57,539 nt of DNA from Aquibium sp. ELW1220 (GCF_030398385.1 NZ_JAOAOQ010000036.1:1-57539), one strand, 5' to 3'. Positions 34,557 to 43,718 are shown, counted from the first letter of the stretch. Notes: generated by a model not told the origin, from the letters alone. A program made the numbers and translations.

Positions 34557-35743
34557 GGCCGCCCCCCAACGGTTCCCGGCGCGTCCACGGCTTCGGCACG
34601 GCGGCCTGTCAGGGCCGCGAATGCGCCGCCGATCTTCCCGAACCAGTCCGCCGGCGGCGTCATGGCGCGCCCGCTCAGGATGAAATAAAGCGCAAACAGG
34701 ATGTTCCCGGCGATCATGGCGTAGACCCAGGGGACGAAATCGAGGGATTCCTCGACCTTGTCGGTGACGACGTAGCCCTGCCACCGCGCAATCAGGGCGA
34801 CGGCGATCGCGGTGACCATGGGATGGATACGCGCCTCGCGATGCGATCGCACGTCGCCTGCGGCGGCAAGGGCAAAGAGGCCGAACACGATCGAATAGAG
34901 CCACTCCGAAAGGACGCGGTGGGCTTCTGCGGTGTAGAGGCGCGGCGAACGCTGCACGATGCGGTCGTTCGGCGGCGGATCGAGAAGGTAGGCCAGCGAC
35001 CGGTCCTTCGGCGAGAAATAGATCTCGCCCGTCTTCGACGCGAAGCCGGAAAGGTCGAACGCATAGGAGACGAAGCGGATCACCGACACGTCTCCGCCCG
35101 GCGCCTTCCGGTGCACCTCGCCGTCCCGCATCAGCAGCACCTGGCCGCCATCGACGTGCTGGATGTCGCCCTCCTTGGCATAGAACAGGAGGTCGACGTC
35201 CTTCTCGCGCGAATCGGCGACGACGATGCCGCCGAGCCTGCCGTCCGGCAGCCGGTCGCTCACCTGCACGTACAGCCCGTCCTCGATCCTGCGGAACGAT
35301 CCCTCCTGGATCACGCTGGAGAGAAGGTCAGCATGCGAGGTGGCGATGATCTCGCGCACGCGCTGCCGCGCGGCGGGTTCCACCACGACGTCCACCGCGA
35401 AGGAGAAGATCGCCATCAGCACCGCAAGCAGCATGACCGGGCGGATGATCGTCATGCGCCCCGCGCCGGCGGCCGCGATTACCGACAGTTCCGAATCCTG
35501 GTTCATCGACGAGAGCGCCTGCGTCGCCCCGATGATCACCGCGAAGGGCGCCACCACCGGTATCATCGTCGGCAGCAGCAGCGTGGCGAGGCTCAGGAAG
35601 GTGAGGGCGGTCTGGCCGCTGTCTGTGACCAGGTTGATGCGCCCGAGGACCTGCGTCGTCCATGCGATCGCGACCGCGATGGCGAGAGTCGCCGCCGCCA
35701 CCTTGAGGGCGCGCAGGAAGATGTATCGTTCGACGAGCTTCAT
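34553..35743 (-). CDS. lptF: LPS export permease LptF
   Basis: 396 aa from ATG 35743 (MKLVERYIFLRALK). Same YjgP/YjgQ architecture as LptG, with N-terminal helices, VVAPFAVIIGATQALSSMNQ (a conserved loop typical of the family), a periplasmic domain and C-terminal helices. First gene of lptF-lptG-lptD-surA-pdxA-rsmA; the promoter should lie in the 302-nt gap shared with divergent pepA. The frame upstream of 35743 is Arg/Pro-rich and unlikely to be translated. Confidence 0.95.
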   Translation of the reverse strand: MKLVERYIFLRALKVAAATLAIAVAIAWTTQVLGRINLVTDSGQTALTFLSLATLLLPTMIPVVAPFAVIIGATQALSSMNQDSELSVIAAAGAGRMTIIRPVMLLAVLMAIFSFAVDVVVEPAARQRVREIIATSHADLLSSVIQEGSFRRIEDGLYVQVSDRLPDGRLGGIVVADSREKDVDLLFYAKEGDIQHVDGGQVLLMRDGEVHRKAPGGDVSVIRFVSYAFDLSGFASKTGEIYFSPKDRSLAYLLDPPPNDRIVQRSPRLYTAEAHRVLSEWLYSIVFGLFALAAAGDVRSHREARIHPMVTAIAVALIARWQGYVVTDKVEESLDFVPWVYAMIAGNILFALYFILSGRAMTPPADWFGKIGGAFAALTGRRAEAVDAPGTVGGRP

Positions 35744-36045
35744 CCGTGTGGCTGTCGGTGTCCCTGTGCGCGGCAACGCTTGCGGCGGCAGGTTAGGCCG
35801 TCGCCGCCAGCGTCTCAAGCGTCCGTCGCACTGCTTCTTTTCTCGTGCCCGCCGTCCAATAGCGGATTGTGCGCAAGCAGGGCTAAAAAAGGGCGAACGG
35901 ACGCGGTTAACAATTCGTGAACGCCGTGAGCCGCCGGCGGACGATTCTCCGCTTCTTCCGGCTCGCCGATTCCCATCGGCCGGCCGATGCTCTAGATAGA
36001 GATGTCATCTTGCCGGCATTCGCCGGCTCAAATCCCGGATAAGCC
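35744..36045. other. Divergent intergenic region lptF-pepA
   Basis: No gene is visible. It must hold promoters in both directions. The only motif I can point to is TTAACAATTCGTGAAC at 35907-35922, which matches 8 of 9 fixed bases of the CtrA consensus TTAA-N7-TTAAC. No convincing sigma70 pair was found. Confidence 0.5.
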
Positions 36046-37557
36046 ATGCACAAGTCACCGTCCATCGCCTTCGCCAAGCTCTCCGCGGCGCCGAAGAAAG
36101 GCACTGCCGTGATCCTTCTTGCGGAGGAGGCCGCGACGTCCGCATCCGTGAGCCCGCTCGACCCGTCCGGCACGATCGCCAGGGCGGCGGCGGCGGCGAA
36201 GTTCAAGGGCGGTTTCGGCTCGACCCTCGATGTCTGGGCTCCGGACGGCACAGAACTCGACCGCTTCGCCCTTCTGGGTACCGGCAAGGCGGACAAGCGC
36301 GACGAGACCAGCTGGATGCGTCTCGGCGGATCGGCCTGGCCGCTGGTGCGCGAGGCCGAGACCGCAGCCGTGATCTTCGACCTCGCCGATGGCGAGCCAG
36401 ACGAGGCGGCCGCAGCCGCCTTCGCGCTCGGCCTCCTGCTGCGCTCCTACAGCTTCGACAAGTACAAGTCGAAGAAGGACGTCAAGGGCAAGGCCAAGGA
36501 AGACGACAACGGCAAGCCGAAGCTGTCGAAGCTGACGATCCACTGCGCGGATCCGTCCGCCGCCAAGAAGGCCTTCGCCGATGCGGAGGCGGTAATGGGC
36601 GGGGTCTTCCTCGCGCGCGATCTGGTCAACGAGCCGGCCAACACGCTGGGGCCGGTCGAGTTTGCCGACAAGGCGAAGGAACTCGAGGAACTCGGCGTCA
36701 CCGTCGAAATCCTGGCCGAGAAGGAGATGAAGAAGCTGGGCATGGGCGCGCTGCTCGGCGTCGCCCAGGGGTCGCCGCGCGGCGCCCGGCTGGTGGTGAT
36801 GCAATGGAACGGCGGCAAGGGCAAGGACAAGCCGATCGCCTTCGTCGGCAAGGGCGTCACCTTCGACACCGGCGGCAACTCGATGAAGCCGGCCTCGGGC
36901 ATGGAGGACATGAAGGGCGACATGGGTGGGGCGGCTGCCGTCACCGGGCTGATGCACGCACTCGCGTCGCGCAAGGCGAAGGCGAACGTCGTCGGCATCA
37001 TCGGCCTCGTCGAGAACGCGGTCGACGGCAATGCCCAGCGGCCGGGCGACATCGTCACCTCGATGTCGGGCCAGACGATCGAGGTCCTCAACACCGACGC
37101 CGAAGGCCGCCTCGTGCTGGCCGACGCGCTCTGGTACTGCAACGAACGCTTCGAGCCGGCCTTCATGGTCAACCTGGCAACGCTGACCGGCGCCATCATG
37201 GTCGCACTCGGCCAGCACCATGCCGGCCTGTTCTCGAACGACGACGACCTGGCCGGCAAGCTGGCTCAGTCGGGCACCGCTACCGGCGAGAAGCTCTGGC
37301 GCATGCCGCTCGGCCCGGAATACGACAAGCTGATCGATTCCAAGAATGCCGACATGAAGAACATCGGCGGCCGTTACGGCGGCGCCATCATTGCCGCGCA
37401 GTTCCTCCAGCGTTTCGTCAAGGAGACGCCCTGGGCGCATCTGGACATCGCCGGAACGGCCATGGGATCTCCGGCCAGCGACACGAACACGTCCTGGGGG
37501 TCGGGCTTCGGCGTTCGCCTCCTCGACCGTCTGGTGCGGGACCACTACGAGGCGTGA
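36046..37557 (+). CDS. pepA: Leucyl aminopeptidase (M17)
   Basis: 503 aa. M17 aminopeptidase; removes N-terminal residues from peptides in the cytoplasm as a di-metal hexamer. The N-terminal domain is followed by catalytic elements [16 protein letters not shown] (metal Lys/Asp), [12 protein letters not shown] and the M17 signature [15 protein letters not shown] Lys-rich insert ([20 protein letters not shown]) near residue 150 is a species feature. The holC start overlaps its stop by 4 nt. Confidence 0.95.
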   Translation: MHKSPSIAFAKLSAAPKKGTAVILLAEEAATSASVSPLDPSGTIARAAAAAKFKGGFGSTLDVWAPDGTELDRFALLGTGKADKRDETSWMRLGGSAWPLVREAETAAVIFDLADGEPDEAAAAAFALGLLLRSYSFDKYKSKKDVKGKAKEDDNGKPKLSKLTIHCADPSAAKKAFADAEAVMGGVFLARDLVNEPANTLGPVEFADKAKELEELGVTVEILAEKEMKKLGMGALLGVAQGSPRGARLVVMQWNGGKGKDKPIAFVGKGVTFDTGGNSMKPASGMEDMKGDMGGAAAVTGLMHALASRKAKANVVGIIGLVENAVDGNAQRPGDIVTSMSGQTIEVLNTDAEGRLVLADALWYCNERFEPAFMVNLATLTGAIMVALGQHHAGLFSNDDDLAGKLAQSGTATGEKLWRMPLGPEYDKLIDSKNADMKNIGGRYGGAIIAAQFLQRFVKETPWAHLDIAGTAMGSPASDTNTSWGSGFGVRLLDRLVRDHYEA

Positions 37558-38003
37558 CGGAAGTCCTCTTCTATCACCTGACCGAGTCGACGCTCGAGGA
37601 GGCGCTTCCCGCCCTCGTCGAGCGCTCGCTCGGCCGGGCGTGGAAGGTCGTGATCCAGACCGGCAGCGACGAACGGCGCGATGCGCTCGATCAGCACCTC
37701 TGGACCTTCCGCGACGATTCCTTCATCGGCCACGGCGCCGAGCACGAACCCCATGCCGCCGACCAGCCGGTGCTGCTGACCACCGGTGCGGGCAATGCCA
37801 ACGGGGCGGAAATCCGCTTCCTCGTCGACGGTGCGCGCCCTCCCGATCTTGCCGCCTACCAGCGTGCGGTCTTCATGTTCGACGGTCATGACGAGATACA
37901 GGTGACGCTCGCCAGGCAGGACTGGAAGGCGGTCCGCGCAGCAGGCCACCAGGCGACGTACTGGAAGCAGACGCCGGACCGGCGCTGGGAACGGCAGGCC
38001 TGA
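37554..38003 (+). CDS. holC: DNA polymerase III chi subunit
   Basis: 149 aa. Chi links the clamp loader to single-strand binding protein at the fork. The fold is recognised from [23 protein letters not shown] at the N-terminus (21 or fewer residues of it are diagnostic), [17 protein letters not shown] and the PVLLTT strand. The start is GTG 37554, overlapping the pepA stop as GTGA, the same pepA-holC coupling seen in many Proteobacteria. The longer frame that runs through pepA is spurious. Confidence 0.92.
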   Translation: MTEVLFYHLTESTLEEALPALVERSLGRAWKVVIQTGSDERRDALDQHLWTFRDDSFIGHGAEHEPHAADQPVLLTTGAGNANGAEIRFLVDGARPPDLAAYQRAVFMFDGHDEIQVTLARQDWKAVRAAGHQATYWKQTPDRRWERQA

Positions 38004-38137
38004 CGCATCGGATGGCGCAGCCGGTGGCTTCCGCTCGACGCGGACCATGGCCACCATGGCCTGGCGGGCGGCAGGTCGTGTGGACATGGTCGCGGGTGCA
38101 TGGCACACCCTGAGCAACGGACGCGAACGGGTGGCGC

Positions 38138-38746
38138 ATGCGGTTCTTCTTCCTGGTGGTGCTTCTGGCCGGTCTAGCGCTCGGTATCGGCTATCCGCTC
38201 GCCGTCAGGCATGTTCCGGGATACGAGATCGGCGTCTTCCCGCTCGTCGACGGCGACGGCTACCGGGCGGCCGACGTCTCGATCGCTCCGTCCGAGGCGC
38301 CGGTCAGGGTCAGGCTCGTGATGCAGGTTGCGCAGCGGCTCGCGCCGTCGGAAGACCGACCCGTCTTCCGGATGATCGTGACCACCGGCGACCAGCCGGT
38401 CTTCGAGCAGAGGGTCACCTTCGCAGGCGTCGAGCCGCAGCCCGGTTCCGAAGCGAGCTTCCTCTACGAGGACGACCTCGCCACCATCGATCCGGTGAAT
38501 GGCGATGCCCGCTACGTCTTCACGATAGAGCCGACGGTCGGCGGGGGTGACGTCGCGCCGTCGCGCGTCGACCTGATCCTCAATGCGGGCGCCTTCGATC
38601 TCGACCCGCGGGCCGTTCCGGTCGGCTACGTCCTGATCGTGGTCGGCTTCGTCGGCTTCGTCGCGATGGCAAGGCGCCGGCGCAAGCTCAACCGGCAGAA
38701 CCCGCCACCGCCTCGCTGGGGACGCACGCCCGACGACAAGCCGTAA
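38138..38746 (+). CDS. Membrane protein of unknown function
   Basis: 202 aa. An N-terminal membrane anchor (FFFLVVLLAGLALGIGYPL) is followed by a ~130-residue predicted periplasmic beta-rich domain and a second helix near the C-terminus (VGYVLIVVGFVGFVAMARRRRK), leaving a basic Pro-rich cytoplasmic tail. The periplasmic part has regular acidic turns and no cysteines. I do not recognise the family. It lies 134 nt after holC on the same strand. Confidence 0.75.
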   Translation: MRFFFLVVLLAGLALGIGYPLAVRHVPGYEIGVFPLVDGDGYRAADVSIAPSEAPVRVRLVMQVAQRLAPSEDRPVFRMIVTTGDQPVFEQRVTFAGVEPQPGSEASFLYEDDLATIDPVNGDARYVFTIEPTVGGGDVAPSRVDLILNAGAFDLDPRAVPVGYVLIVVGFVGFVAMARRRRKLNRQNPPPPRWGRTPDDKP

Positions 38747-38766
38747 GCCGTGTCGCCCGACATCCC

Positions 38767-39585
38767 TCAGATCTCCGAGAAGTCTCCCGAGCGGCCCTTG
38801 CCGGACGCGAACCGGGCCGCGCCCGCGCTGCCCTCGGAGCGGAACGTCTCCGCGCTCGCCCACTCGTTGCCCAGCGCCTGCGGCACGTCGAGCGACCATT
38901 GCGCGATGGCCGACAGCCGGTCGGCGCGCATGCAGGCCTGCGGGAATCGCGTCAGCTGGTTGGCCAGGTCCAGAGCGGCGTCCAGCGCCGAGCCGTCGTC
39001 GCACAGCCTGTTCGCCAGCCCGATGGCGAGGCATTCGTCGGCTTCCACCTGCCGACCGGTGAGGATGAGGTCCATCGCCCGGCCATGACCCACGATGCGC
39101 GGCAGCCGGATGGTGCCGCCGTCGATCAGCGGCACGCCCCAGCGGCGGCAATAGACGCCCATGTAGGCGGACCGCTCCATGACGCGCAGGTCGCACCACA
39201 GCGCCAGTTCCATGCCGCCGGCAACCGCGGGGCCGGAGATCGCCGCGATGACCGGCTTCGAAAGCGTCAGCCGGGTCGGACCCATCGGCCCCTTGCGCGG
39301 CTGGTCGTTCACGCCGTCGAACGAGGCATCGAGCTGATGTTGCGCATACCACGTCTCGTCCATTCCGCCGGACGCGGCCTTGAGGTCGAAGCCGGCGCAG
39401 AAGGCGCCGGGAACCCCGGTCAGGATCGCCACTTTCGCGCCCTCGTCGCGGTCGAAGGCGATGAACGCGCGGAACAGCTCTTCCGCCATGGCGGGGTCGA
39501 CGGCGTTGCGCGCCTCGGGACGGTCGATGGTGACGATGCGGACTTCGCCGCGTCGTTCGACGGAAACAGGCACGCGATGAGGCAT
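38767..39585 (-). CDS. Crotonase/enoyl-CoA hydratase-family protein
   Basis: 272 aa. Crotonase fold with TIDRPEARNAVDPAMAEEL, the first oxyanion element GAFCAGFDLK and the second AVAGGMELALWCDLRV. In the usual catalytic segment the protein reads CRRWGVPLIDGGTIRLPR, with Asp where many hydratases have Glu; this sequence style is shared by a common enoyl-CoA hydratase subfamily of unknown substrate. Start 39585 (MPHRVPVS) is preferred; ATG 39609 is in frame and would add eight residues, overlapping the upstream gene's stop by 11 nt. Confidence 0.88.
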   Translation of the reverse strand: MPHRVPVSVERRGEVRIVTIDRPEARNAVDPAMAEELFRAFIAFDRDEGAKVAILTGVPGAFCAGFDLKAASGGMDETWYAQHQLDASFDGVNDQPRKGPMGPTRLTLSKPVIAAISGPAVAGGMELALWCDLRVMERSAYMGVYCRRWGVPLIDGGTIRLPRIVGHGRAMDLILTGRQVEADECLAIGLANRLCDDGSALDAALDLANQLTRFPQACMRADRLSAIAQWSLDVPQALGNEWASAETFRSEGSAGAARFASGKGRSGDFSEI

Positions 39586-39598
39586 GATGGGGTCCAAG

Positions 39599-39994
39599 TC
39601 AGGCGACATTCTGCTTTGCCGAGGGCCGGGTTCGCGCGCTGCCGGCCTTGGATACCAAGGCTTGCATGATAACTCGGATATGCTTGATCGGCGCCAGATA
39701 CTCACCGGAAGGCCCGGTCGATCCCTCGATCTGCGCGGGAGAAACGCCGAGCCGAACCAGCGTTTTCGCTATCGGCTCCGCCTCCGGCCCCGCCTCGTGC
39801 AGCAATTCTGTCCAGTTCTCGTGATGAAGAGCCTCGGTGTCGCAAGTCAGCGCGAACTGCCCGAGATCGGGATCCTCGAAAAGGTGATACTCGGCTCGAT
39901 CCTCATCGATCCGCTCGACTTCGGTGAAAGGAGCCTGTCCGAGGACGGTACCGATGGGCAGGTTGATATACACGTGCGTATGTTCAAACGTCAT
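39599..39994 (-). CDS. Unrecognised protein, second gene of an overlapping pair
   Basis: 131 aa from ATG 39994 (MTFEHTHVYINLPIGTVLG), with GGAAGG ~10 nt upstream. It is acidic in the middle (RIDEDRAEYHLFEDPDLGQF, a segment cut here at 20) and basic at the end (SARTRPSAKQNVA). No signal peptide or membrane segment. It overlaps the upstream gene by 11 nt, so it is translated with it. Small, acidic second genes of such pairs are sometimes immunity or antitoxin proteins, but nothing in the sequence proves that. Confidence 0.65.
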   Translation of the reverse strand: MTFEHTHVYINLPIGTVLGQAPFTEVERIDEDRAEYHLFEDPDLGQFALTCDTEALHHENWTELLHEAGPEAEPIAKTLVRLGVSPAQIEGSTGPSGEYLAPIKHIRVIMQALVSKAGSARTRPSAKQNVA

Positions 39995-40412
39995 CCGGCC
40001 AATCCTTCCCTGGCCCATAATGAATCTTCGTCAAGCGAGCTTGGATCGCCACCGTCTCCGCGTCGACGACGCGAAACCCAGCACGCTGTTCCTTAGGCCT
40101 GACAAACCATCTGACGAAGGCCATGCCTCCGGGTGGAGTTTCGCTCGGCACCACGTCCGCGAACTCCACGCCCAGTACACCATGGCAGGCTACACCCGGC
40201 GGTTCGTTGAAGCAAATCGGCCCGACATAGGCCTTCACGGCGGGAACGAGCCCGCCGATCCTGCCGGCGCGCCCCCAGATCTCGCCGGATTCCTTCTGTC
40301 GCAGCGCATCGGCGAAGGTCTGCGTCGGGCTGCTCGTCCGGTGAAAGGGACCGAAGGCACCGTCCAAGCAGAAGACTCCCGCACCAGGATTTCGTCCGGA
40401 AGTAGAAAACAT
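39984..40412 (-). CDS. Unrecognised protein, first gene of an overlapping pair
   Basis: 142 aa from ATG 40412 (MFSTSGRNPGAGVFCLDGAF). The sequence reads as a real soluble protein: GLVPAVKAYVGPICFNEPP, GMAFVRWFVRPKEQRAGF and a C-terminus ending GPGKDWPDDV. Three cysteines are present. There is an in-frame stop shortly upstream and no convincing ribosome-binding site. Base composition looks less GC-rich than the flanking genes and codons such as AGT, AGA and GAA are more frequent, which suggests recent arrival. It sits between the ABC-F gene and its partner. Confidence 0.65.
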   Translation of the reverse strand: MFSTSGRNPGAGVFCLDGAFGPFHRTSSPTQTFADALRQKESGEIWGRAGRIGGLVPAVKAYVGPICFNEPPGVACHGVLGVEFADVVPSETPPGGMAFVRWFVRPKEQRAGFRVVDAETVAIQARLTKIHYGPGKDWPDDV

Positions 40413-40445
40413 GCTTTGAGGGTCGAAGCAACGGTCCTGGAAAGT

Positions 40446-42323
40446 CTACTCCGCAATGCCTTCCTCGTACTCGGCCGACAGCTCCAGCCAGATCTCCTCC
40501 TGGCGGGCGATCGTCGCCGCGAGTTCCGACCGTTCCTTGGCGAACCGCGTCGCCTTGGCCGGATCCTTCTCGTAGAGTGCGGGGTTGGCGAGTTCGTCTT
40601 CCACCGCATCGAGCCGCTTGCGGGTCCGCTCGATCAGCCCTTCGGTCGCCCGGATCTGCTTGGCGAGCGGCTCCAGTGCCGCTCGCCGCGCCGCCGCCTC
40701 GCGCCGCCTGTCGGCCTTCGACGACTTGTCGGCGTCGCGTTTCTCGCGCCGGTCGGCGGCCCCGCCCGTCACGACGCTGCGGTAGTCCGACATGTCGCCG
40801 TCGAAAGGCGCGACCGTCCCGTCCCGCACCAGCCACAGCCGGTCCGCGGTCGCCTCGATCAGGTGGCGATCGTGCGAGATCAGGATGACGGCGCCCGGAT
40901 AGTCGTTGAGGGCGTGGATCAGCGCCTCGCGGCTGTCGATGTCGAGATGGTTGGTCGGCTCGTCGAGGATGAACAGGTTGGGTCCCTCGAACGAGGCGAG
41001 CCCCATCAGCAGCCTGGCCTTCTCGCCGCCCGACAGGTCCTTGGCGGGCGTGTTCATCTTCTCCGTCACCAGGCCCATCTGTGCGACGCGCGCGCGCACC
41101 TTGGCCTCCGGCGCATCCGGCATCAGCCGGCGCACGTGCTCGATGGCGTTCTCCTCCGGCCGCAGGTCGTCGAGCTGGTGCTGCGCGAACATCGCCACCT
41201 TGAGCTGCGGCGCAATCGTGATCGATCCGCCGCCGAGCTCCAGCCGCCCGCCGATCAGCTTGGCGAAGGTCGACTTGCCGTTGCCGTTGGAGCCGAGCAG
41301 CGCGATGCGGTCGTCGGCGTCGATGCGGAGCGTCAGGTTCTTCAGCACCGGCTTGCCCGGCTGGTAGCCGACGGCCCCCTGCTGGATCGCGACGATGGGC
41401 GAGGCGACGGTCCTGACCGGCTCCGGGAAGGAAAAAGGCCGCACCGATTCGTCGTGCCAGGCGGCGATCGGCTTCATCCGCTCCAGCGCCTTGATGCGCG
41501 ACTGTGCCTGGCGGGCCTTCGTGGCCTGCGCCCTGAACCGGTCGACGAAGGATTGCAGGTGCTTGCGCTGGACCTCCTGCTTGGCCCGCGCCTTCTCCTG
41601 CAGTTCGATCTGCTCGGCGCGCTGCCGCTCGAACTGGTCATATCCACCGCGCCAGAAGGTCAGCTTCTGCTGGTCGAGATGGACGATGCAGTTCACGGCG
41701 CGGTTGAGCAGGTCGCGGTCGTGGCTGATCAGGAGGACCGTGTGGGGATATTTCGAGACGTAGGACTCGAGCCACAGCGTGCCTTCGAGGTCGAGATAAT
41801 TGGTCGGCTCGTCGAGCAAAAGCAGGTCGGGCTCGGAGAAGAGCACCGCCGCCAGCGCCACGCGCATGCGCCAGCCGCCGGAAAACGACGACGCCGGGCG
41901 CCTCTGCGCCTCCTCGTCGAAACCGAGGCCCGCAAGGATCGTCGCCGCCCGCGCTTCCGCGGAATGGGCGTCGATGTCGGCCAGCCGCATGTGGATTTCA
42001 GCGATGCGGTTGGCATCGGTCGCCGTCTTCTCTTCGTCCAGAAGCGCGGCGCGCTCCTTGTCGGCCTTGAGCACGATCTCGATCAGCGGCTCCTCGGTGC
42101 CGGGCGCCTCCTGTGCCACCTGGCCGATCCGCGCGTTCCTGGGCAGGCCGATCGTGCCGGATTCGGTGGCGAGGTCGCCGGTGATGGCCCGGAACAGCGT
42201 CGTCTTGCCCGTGCCATTGCGGCCGACGAGGCCGGCCTTGGCGCCGGCTGGCAGCGCAAGCGAGGCGTGGTCGAGGAGAAGGCGTCCCGCGACGCGCAGC
42301 GAGAGGTCGGTGAGCGTGATCAT
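40446..42323 (-). CDS. ABC-F family ATPase
   Basis: 625 aa with two ABC ATPase domains and no membrane domain. Domain 1 has Walker A GRNGTGKTT and signature FSGGWRMR; domain 2 has Walker A GSNGNGKST and signature LSGGEKARL. A charged linker lies between them (residues ~235-300) and a basic, coiled-coil C-terminal extension (DKSSKADRRREAAARRAAL onward) follows. ABC-F proteins act on ribosomes (translation factors or antibiotic protection); the Uup/YheS subgroup is the likely one. ATP-dependent protection cannot be assumed. Confidence 0.93.
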   Translation of the reverse strand: MITLTDLSLRVAGRLLLDHASLALPAGAKAGLVGRNGTGKTTLFRAITGDLATESGTIGLPRNARIGQVAQEAPGTEEPLIEIVLKADKERAALLDEEKTATDANRIAEIHMRLADIDAHSAEARAATILAGLGFDEEAQRRPASSFSGGWRMRVALAAVLFSEPDLLLLDEPTNYLDLEGTLWLESYVSKYPHTVLLISHDRDLLNRAVNCIVHLDQQKLTFWRGGYDQFERQRAEQIELQEKARAKQEVQRKHLQSFVDRFRAQATKARQAQSRIKALERMKPIAAWHDESVRPFSFPEPVRTVASPIVAIQQGAVGYQPGKPVLKNLTLRIDADDRIALLGSNGNGKSTFAKLIGGRLELGGGSITIAPQLKVAMFAQHQLDDLRPEENAIEHVRRLMPDAPEAKVRARVAQMGLVTEKMNTPAKDLSGGEKARLLMGLASFEGPNLFILDEPTNHLDIDSREALIHALNDYPGAVILISHDRHLIEATADRLWLVRDGTVAPFDGDMSDYRSVVTGGAADRREKRDADKSSKADRRREAAARRAALEPLAKQIRATEGLIERTRKRLDAVEDELANPALYEKDPAKATRFAKERSELAATIARQEEIWLELSAEYEEGIAE

Positions 42324-42382
42324 GCCGCGTGTCTAGGCGCAGGCGGGCAGGGCGGCAAGAGGCCGCGTTGCCGGCGACTGAT

Positions 42383-42414
42383 CCGGAAGGCGGCGCCGTT
42401 GCGCCGCCTTCCGG
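42383..42414 (-). terminator. Hairpin downstream of the Gly-rich protein gene
   Basis: CCGGAAGGCGGCGC-CGTT-GCGCCGCCTTCCGG: a perfect 14-bp stem with a 4-nt loop, 19 nt beyond the gene's stop on the minus strand. No T-run follows, but the stem is strong enough to act as a terminator or 3' stabiliser. It lies between this gene and the ABC-F start. Confidence 0.7.
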
Positions 42415-42432
42415 GCTCCAACCGTGTTGCGG

Positions 42433-43047
42433 CTAGCGCGTCGCCGTCCGTTCGATCAGCCGGCAGAGCGAAACCAGGTCGCGGTCATAGGCGGAGGAAC
42501 GGGCAAGAACGTCGCCGCAGCGGCGCTTGTAGCGGCTGAGTTCCGTGTTCGACATGCCAGCGACGACCGATTCCGGGCTGACGCCGGGCTGGCCGGGCGT
42601 TCCCGGATTGCCAGGTGTACCCGGCGAGCCGGGATTGCCCGGGTTGCCGCCGATCGATACGCCCACGCCGGCATCGACGCCGCTGCCGCCACCCACCGAG
42701 GCACCCACGCCTGCATTGACGCCGCTCCCGCCGCCGATCGAGGCGCCCGCACCGGCGTTGACGCCGTTGCTACCGCCGATCGAGGCGCCGGCACCCGCAT
42801 CCACGCCGCTTCCGCCGCCGACGGAGGCACCGGCGCCGGCATTGACGCCGCCCGACCCGCCCACCGATGCGGCTGCGCCGGCGTCGACGCCGCCACCGCC
42901 GATGCCCACGCCGGCACCGACACCAATACCGCCGACGCCGACGCCCACGCCGGCTCCCACGCCCTGGGCATGTGCCGGCATGGTGGCGAGAGCCGCGGTC
43001 AGGGCGATCGCCGACAAGGCTGAAGTGAATGCTGCAATTCGGATCAT
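42433..43047 (-). CDS. Secreted Gly-rich, collagen-like repeat protein
   Basis: 204 aa from ATG 43047 with AGGAG upstream. A signal peptide ends MPAHA before QG. Residues ~30-130 are Gly-rich repeats with a 16-residue period of the form GGGSGVDAGAGASIGG; then comes a short collagen-like run of G-x-P triplets (GNPGNPGSPGTPG ...). The last ~50 residues are a compact domain (SPESVVAGMSNTELSRYKRRCGDVL, cut here, ending LCRLIERTATR) with two cysteines. The repeats resemble surface or matrix-associated proteins. I cannot assign a family. Confidence 0.8.
   Translation of the reverse strand: MIRIAAFTSALSAIALTAALATMPAHAQGVGAGVGVGVGGIGVGAGVGIGGGGVDAGAAASVGGSGGVNAGAGASVGGGSGVDAGAGASIGGSNGVNAGAGASIGGGSGVNAGVGASVGGGSGVDAGVGVSIGGNPGNPGSPGTPGNPGTPGQPGVSPESVVAGMSNTELSRYKRRCGDVLARSSAYDRDLVSLCRLIERTATR
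42600..42960 (-). repeat. 48-nt coding repeats in the Gly-rich protein
   Basis: Roughly five imperfect copies of a 48-nt unit encode GASxGGGSGVxAGxGA. The units alternate between D and N before AG and between V and I after S. Homopolymeric Gly/Ala flanks make exact boundaries uncertain. Confidence 0.7.
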
Positions 43048-43202
43048 TTCATGCTCCTCCGTTGCCAAAATTTACAACCGACGGTGTTATTCCGTCGTGA
43101 GGGCAATCGATGCCGGGCAGATAGGTTCCGCGTGCAGGGGAGAAGGGTTAACGAACCCTTATCCCCTTGTCATAAAAGGGAAATGTCGGAAAGCGAACCA
43201 CC

Positions 43203-43718
43203 TCACGCGAACTGGCGTCCCTCCTCCGTCCGCTGGAAATAGATCATGTCCAGCGAAGGCGGCGCCTTGCCGAGAAGCGACAGGATCGTGTGCGCCTGTC
43301 CGCGATGGTGCGTCTGGTGGTTGAAGAAGTGCGTCAGCGCCGGCGCCAGGCGCTGGCTCACCCGGCGCATGTCCGTCACGGTGATGTAGGTGAAGCGTCC
43401 CGCCAGTGCGGTCTCGTCAAGAGTTTCGATCCAGCCGCAGATGCGCTCGTCTTCCGCTTCGCGCGCCAGCCGCAGCGGCCCGAGGTTCGGATGAACGATC
43501 GCATCGAGCGCCCGCGGCGCCTCGCCTTCGGCCGTGAAGCGCTTCAGCCAGATCCGGTCGGCGACGAGGATGTGGTTCAGCGTTCCCATCATCGACCTGA
43601 AGAACGCCCCCACGTCGCGTCCGAACTCCTCGTCGGTGAGCTCGGCGGAGGCGTCGTAGAGCTGTCCGTTGGCCCAACGGTTGTAGGCGGCAAGCATCCG
43701 GAAATGAGGCTTCATCAT
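43203..43718 (-). CDS. DinB-family protein
   Basis: 171 aa. DinB/YfiT four-helix bundle: LAAYNRWANGQLY at the N-terminus, LNHILVADRIWLKRF with a metal-ligand histidine, and the HHRGQAHTIL motif with the other histidines. Members are metal-dependent, thiol-linked transferases or damage-inducible proteins. No partner gene is near. ATG 43718 or 43715 could be used. Confidence 0.9.
   Translation of the reverse strand: MMKPHFRMLAAYNRWANGQLYDASAELTDEEFGRDVGAFFRSMMGTLNHILVADRIWLKRFTAEGEAPRALDAIVHPNLGPLRLAREAEDERICGWIETLDETALAGRFTYITVTDMRRVSQRLAPALTHFFNHQTHHRGQAHTILSLLGKAPPSLDMIYFQRTEEGRQFA

Noticed and set aside
36055-37545. 496-codon antisense frame under pepA
   Set aside because: Antisense shadow; pepA has clear M17 motifs on the plus strand.
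39599-40412. Remnant of a mobile element or prophage
   Set aside because: No integrase, transposase, tRNA target or terminal repeats are visible; only the composition hints at transfer.
39924-42539. 871-codon plus-strand frame opposite the ABC-F gene
   Set aside because: Arg/Leu/Gly-rich shadow with no start signal; the minus strand encodes two intact ATPase domains.
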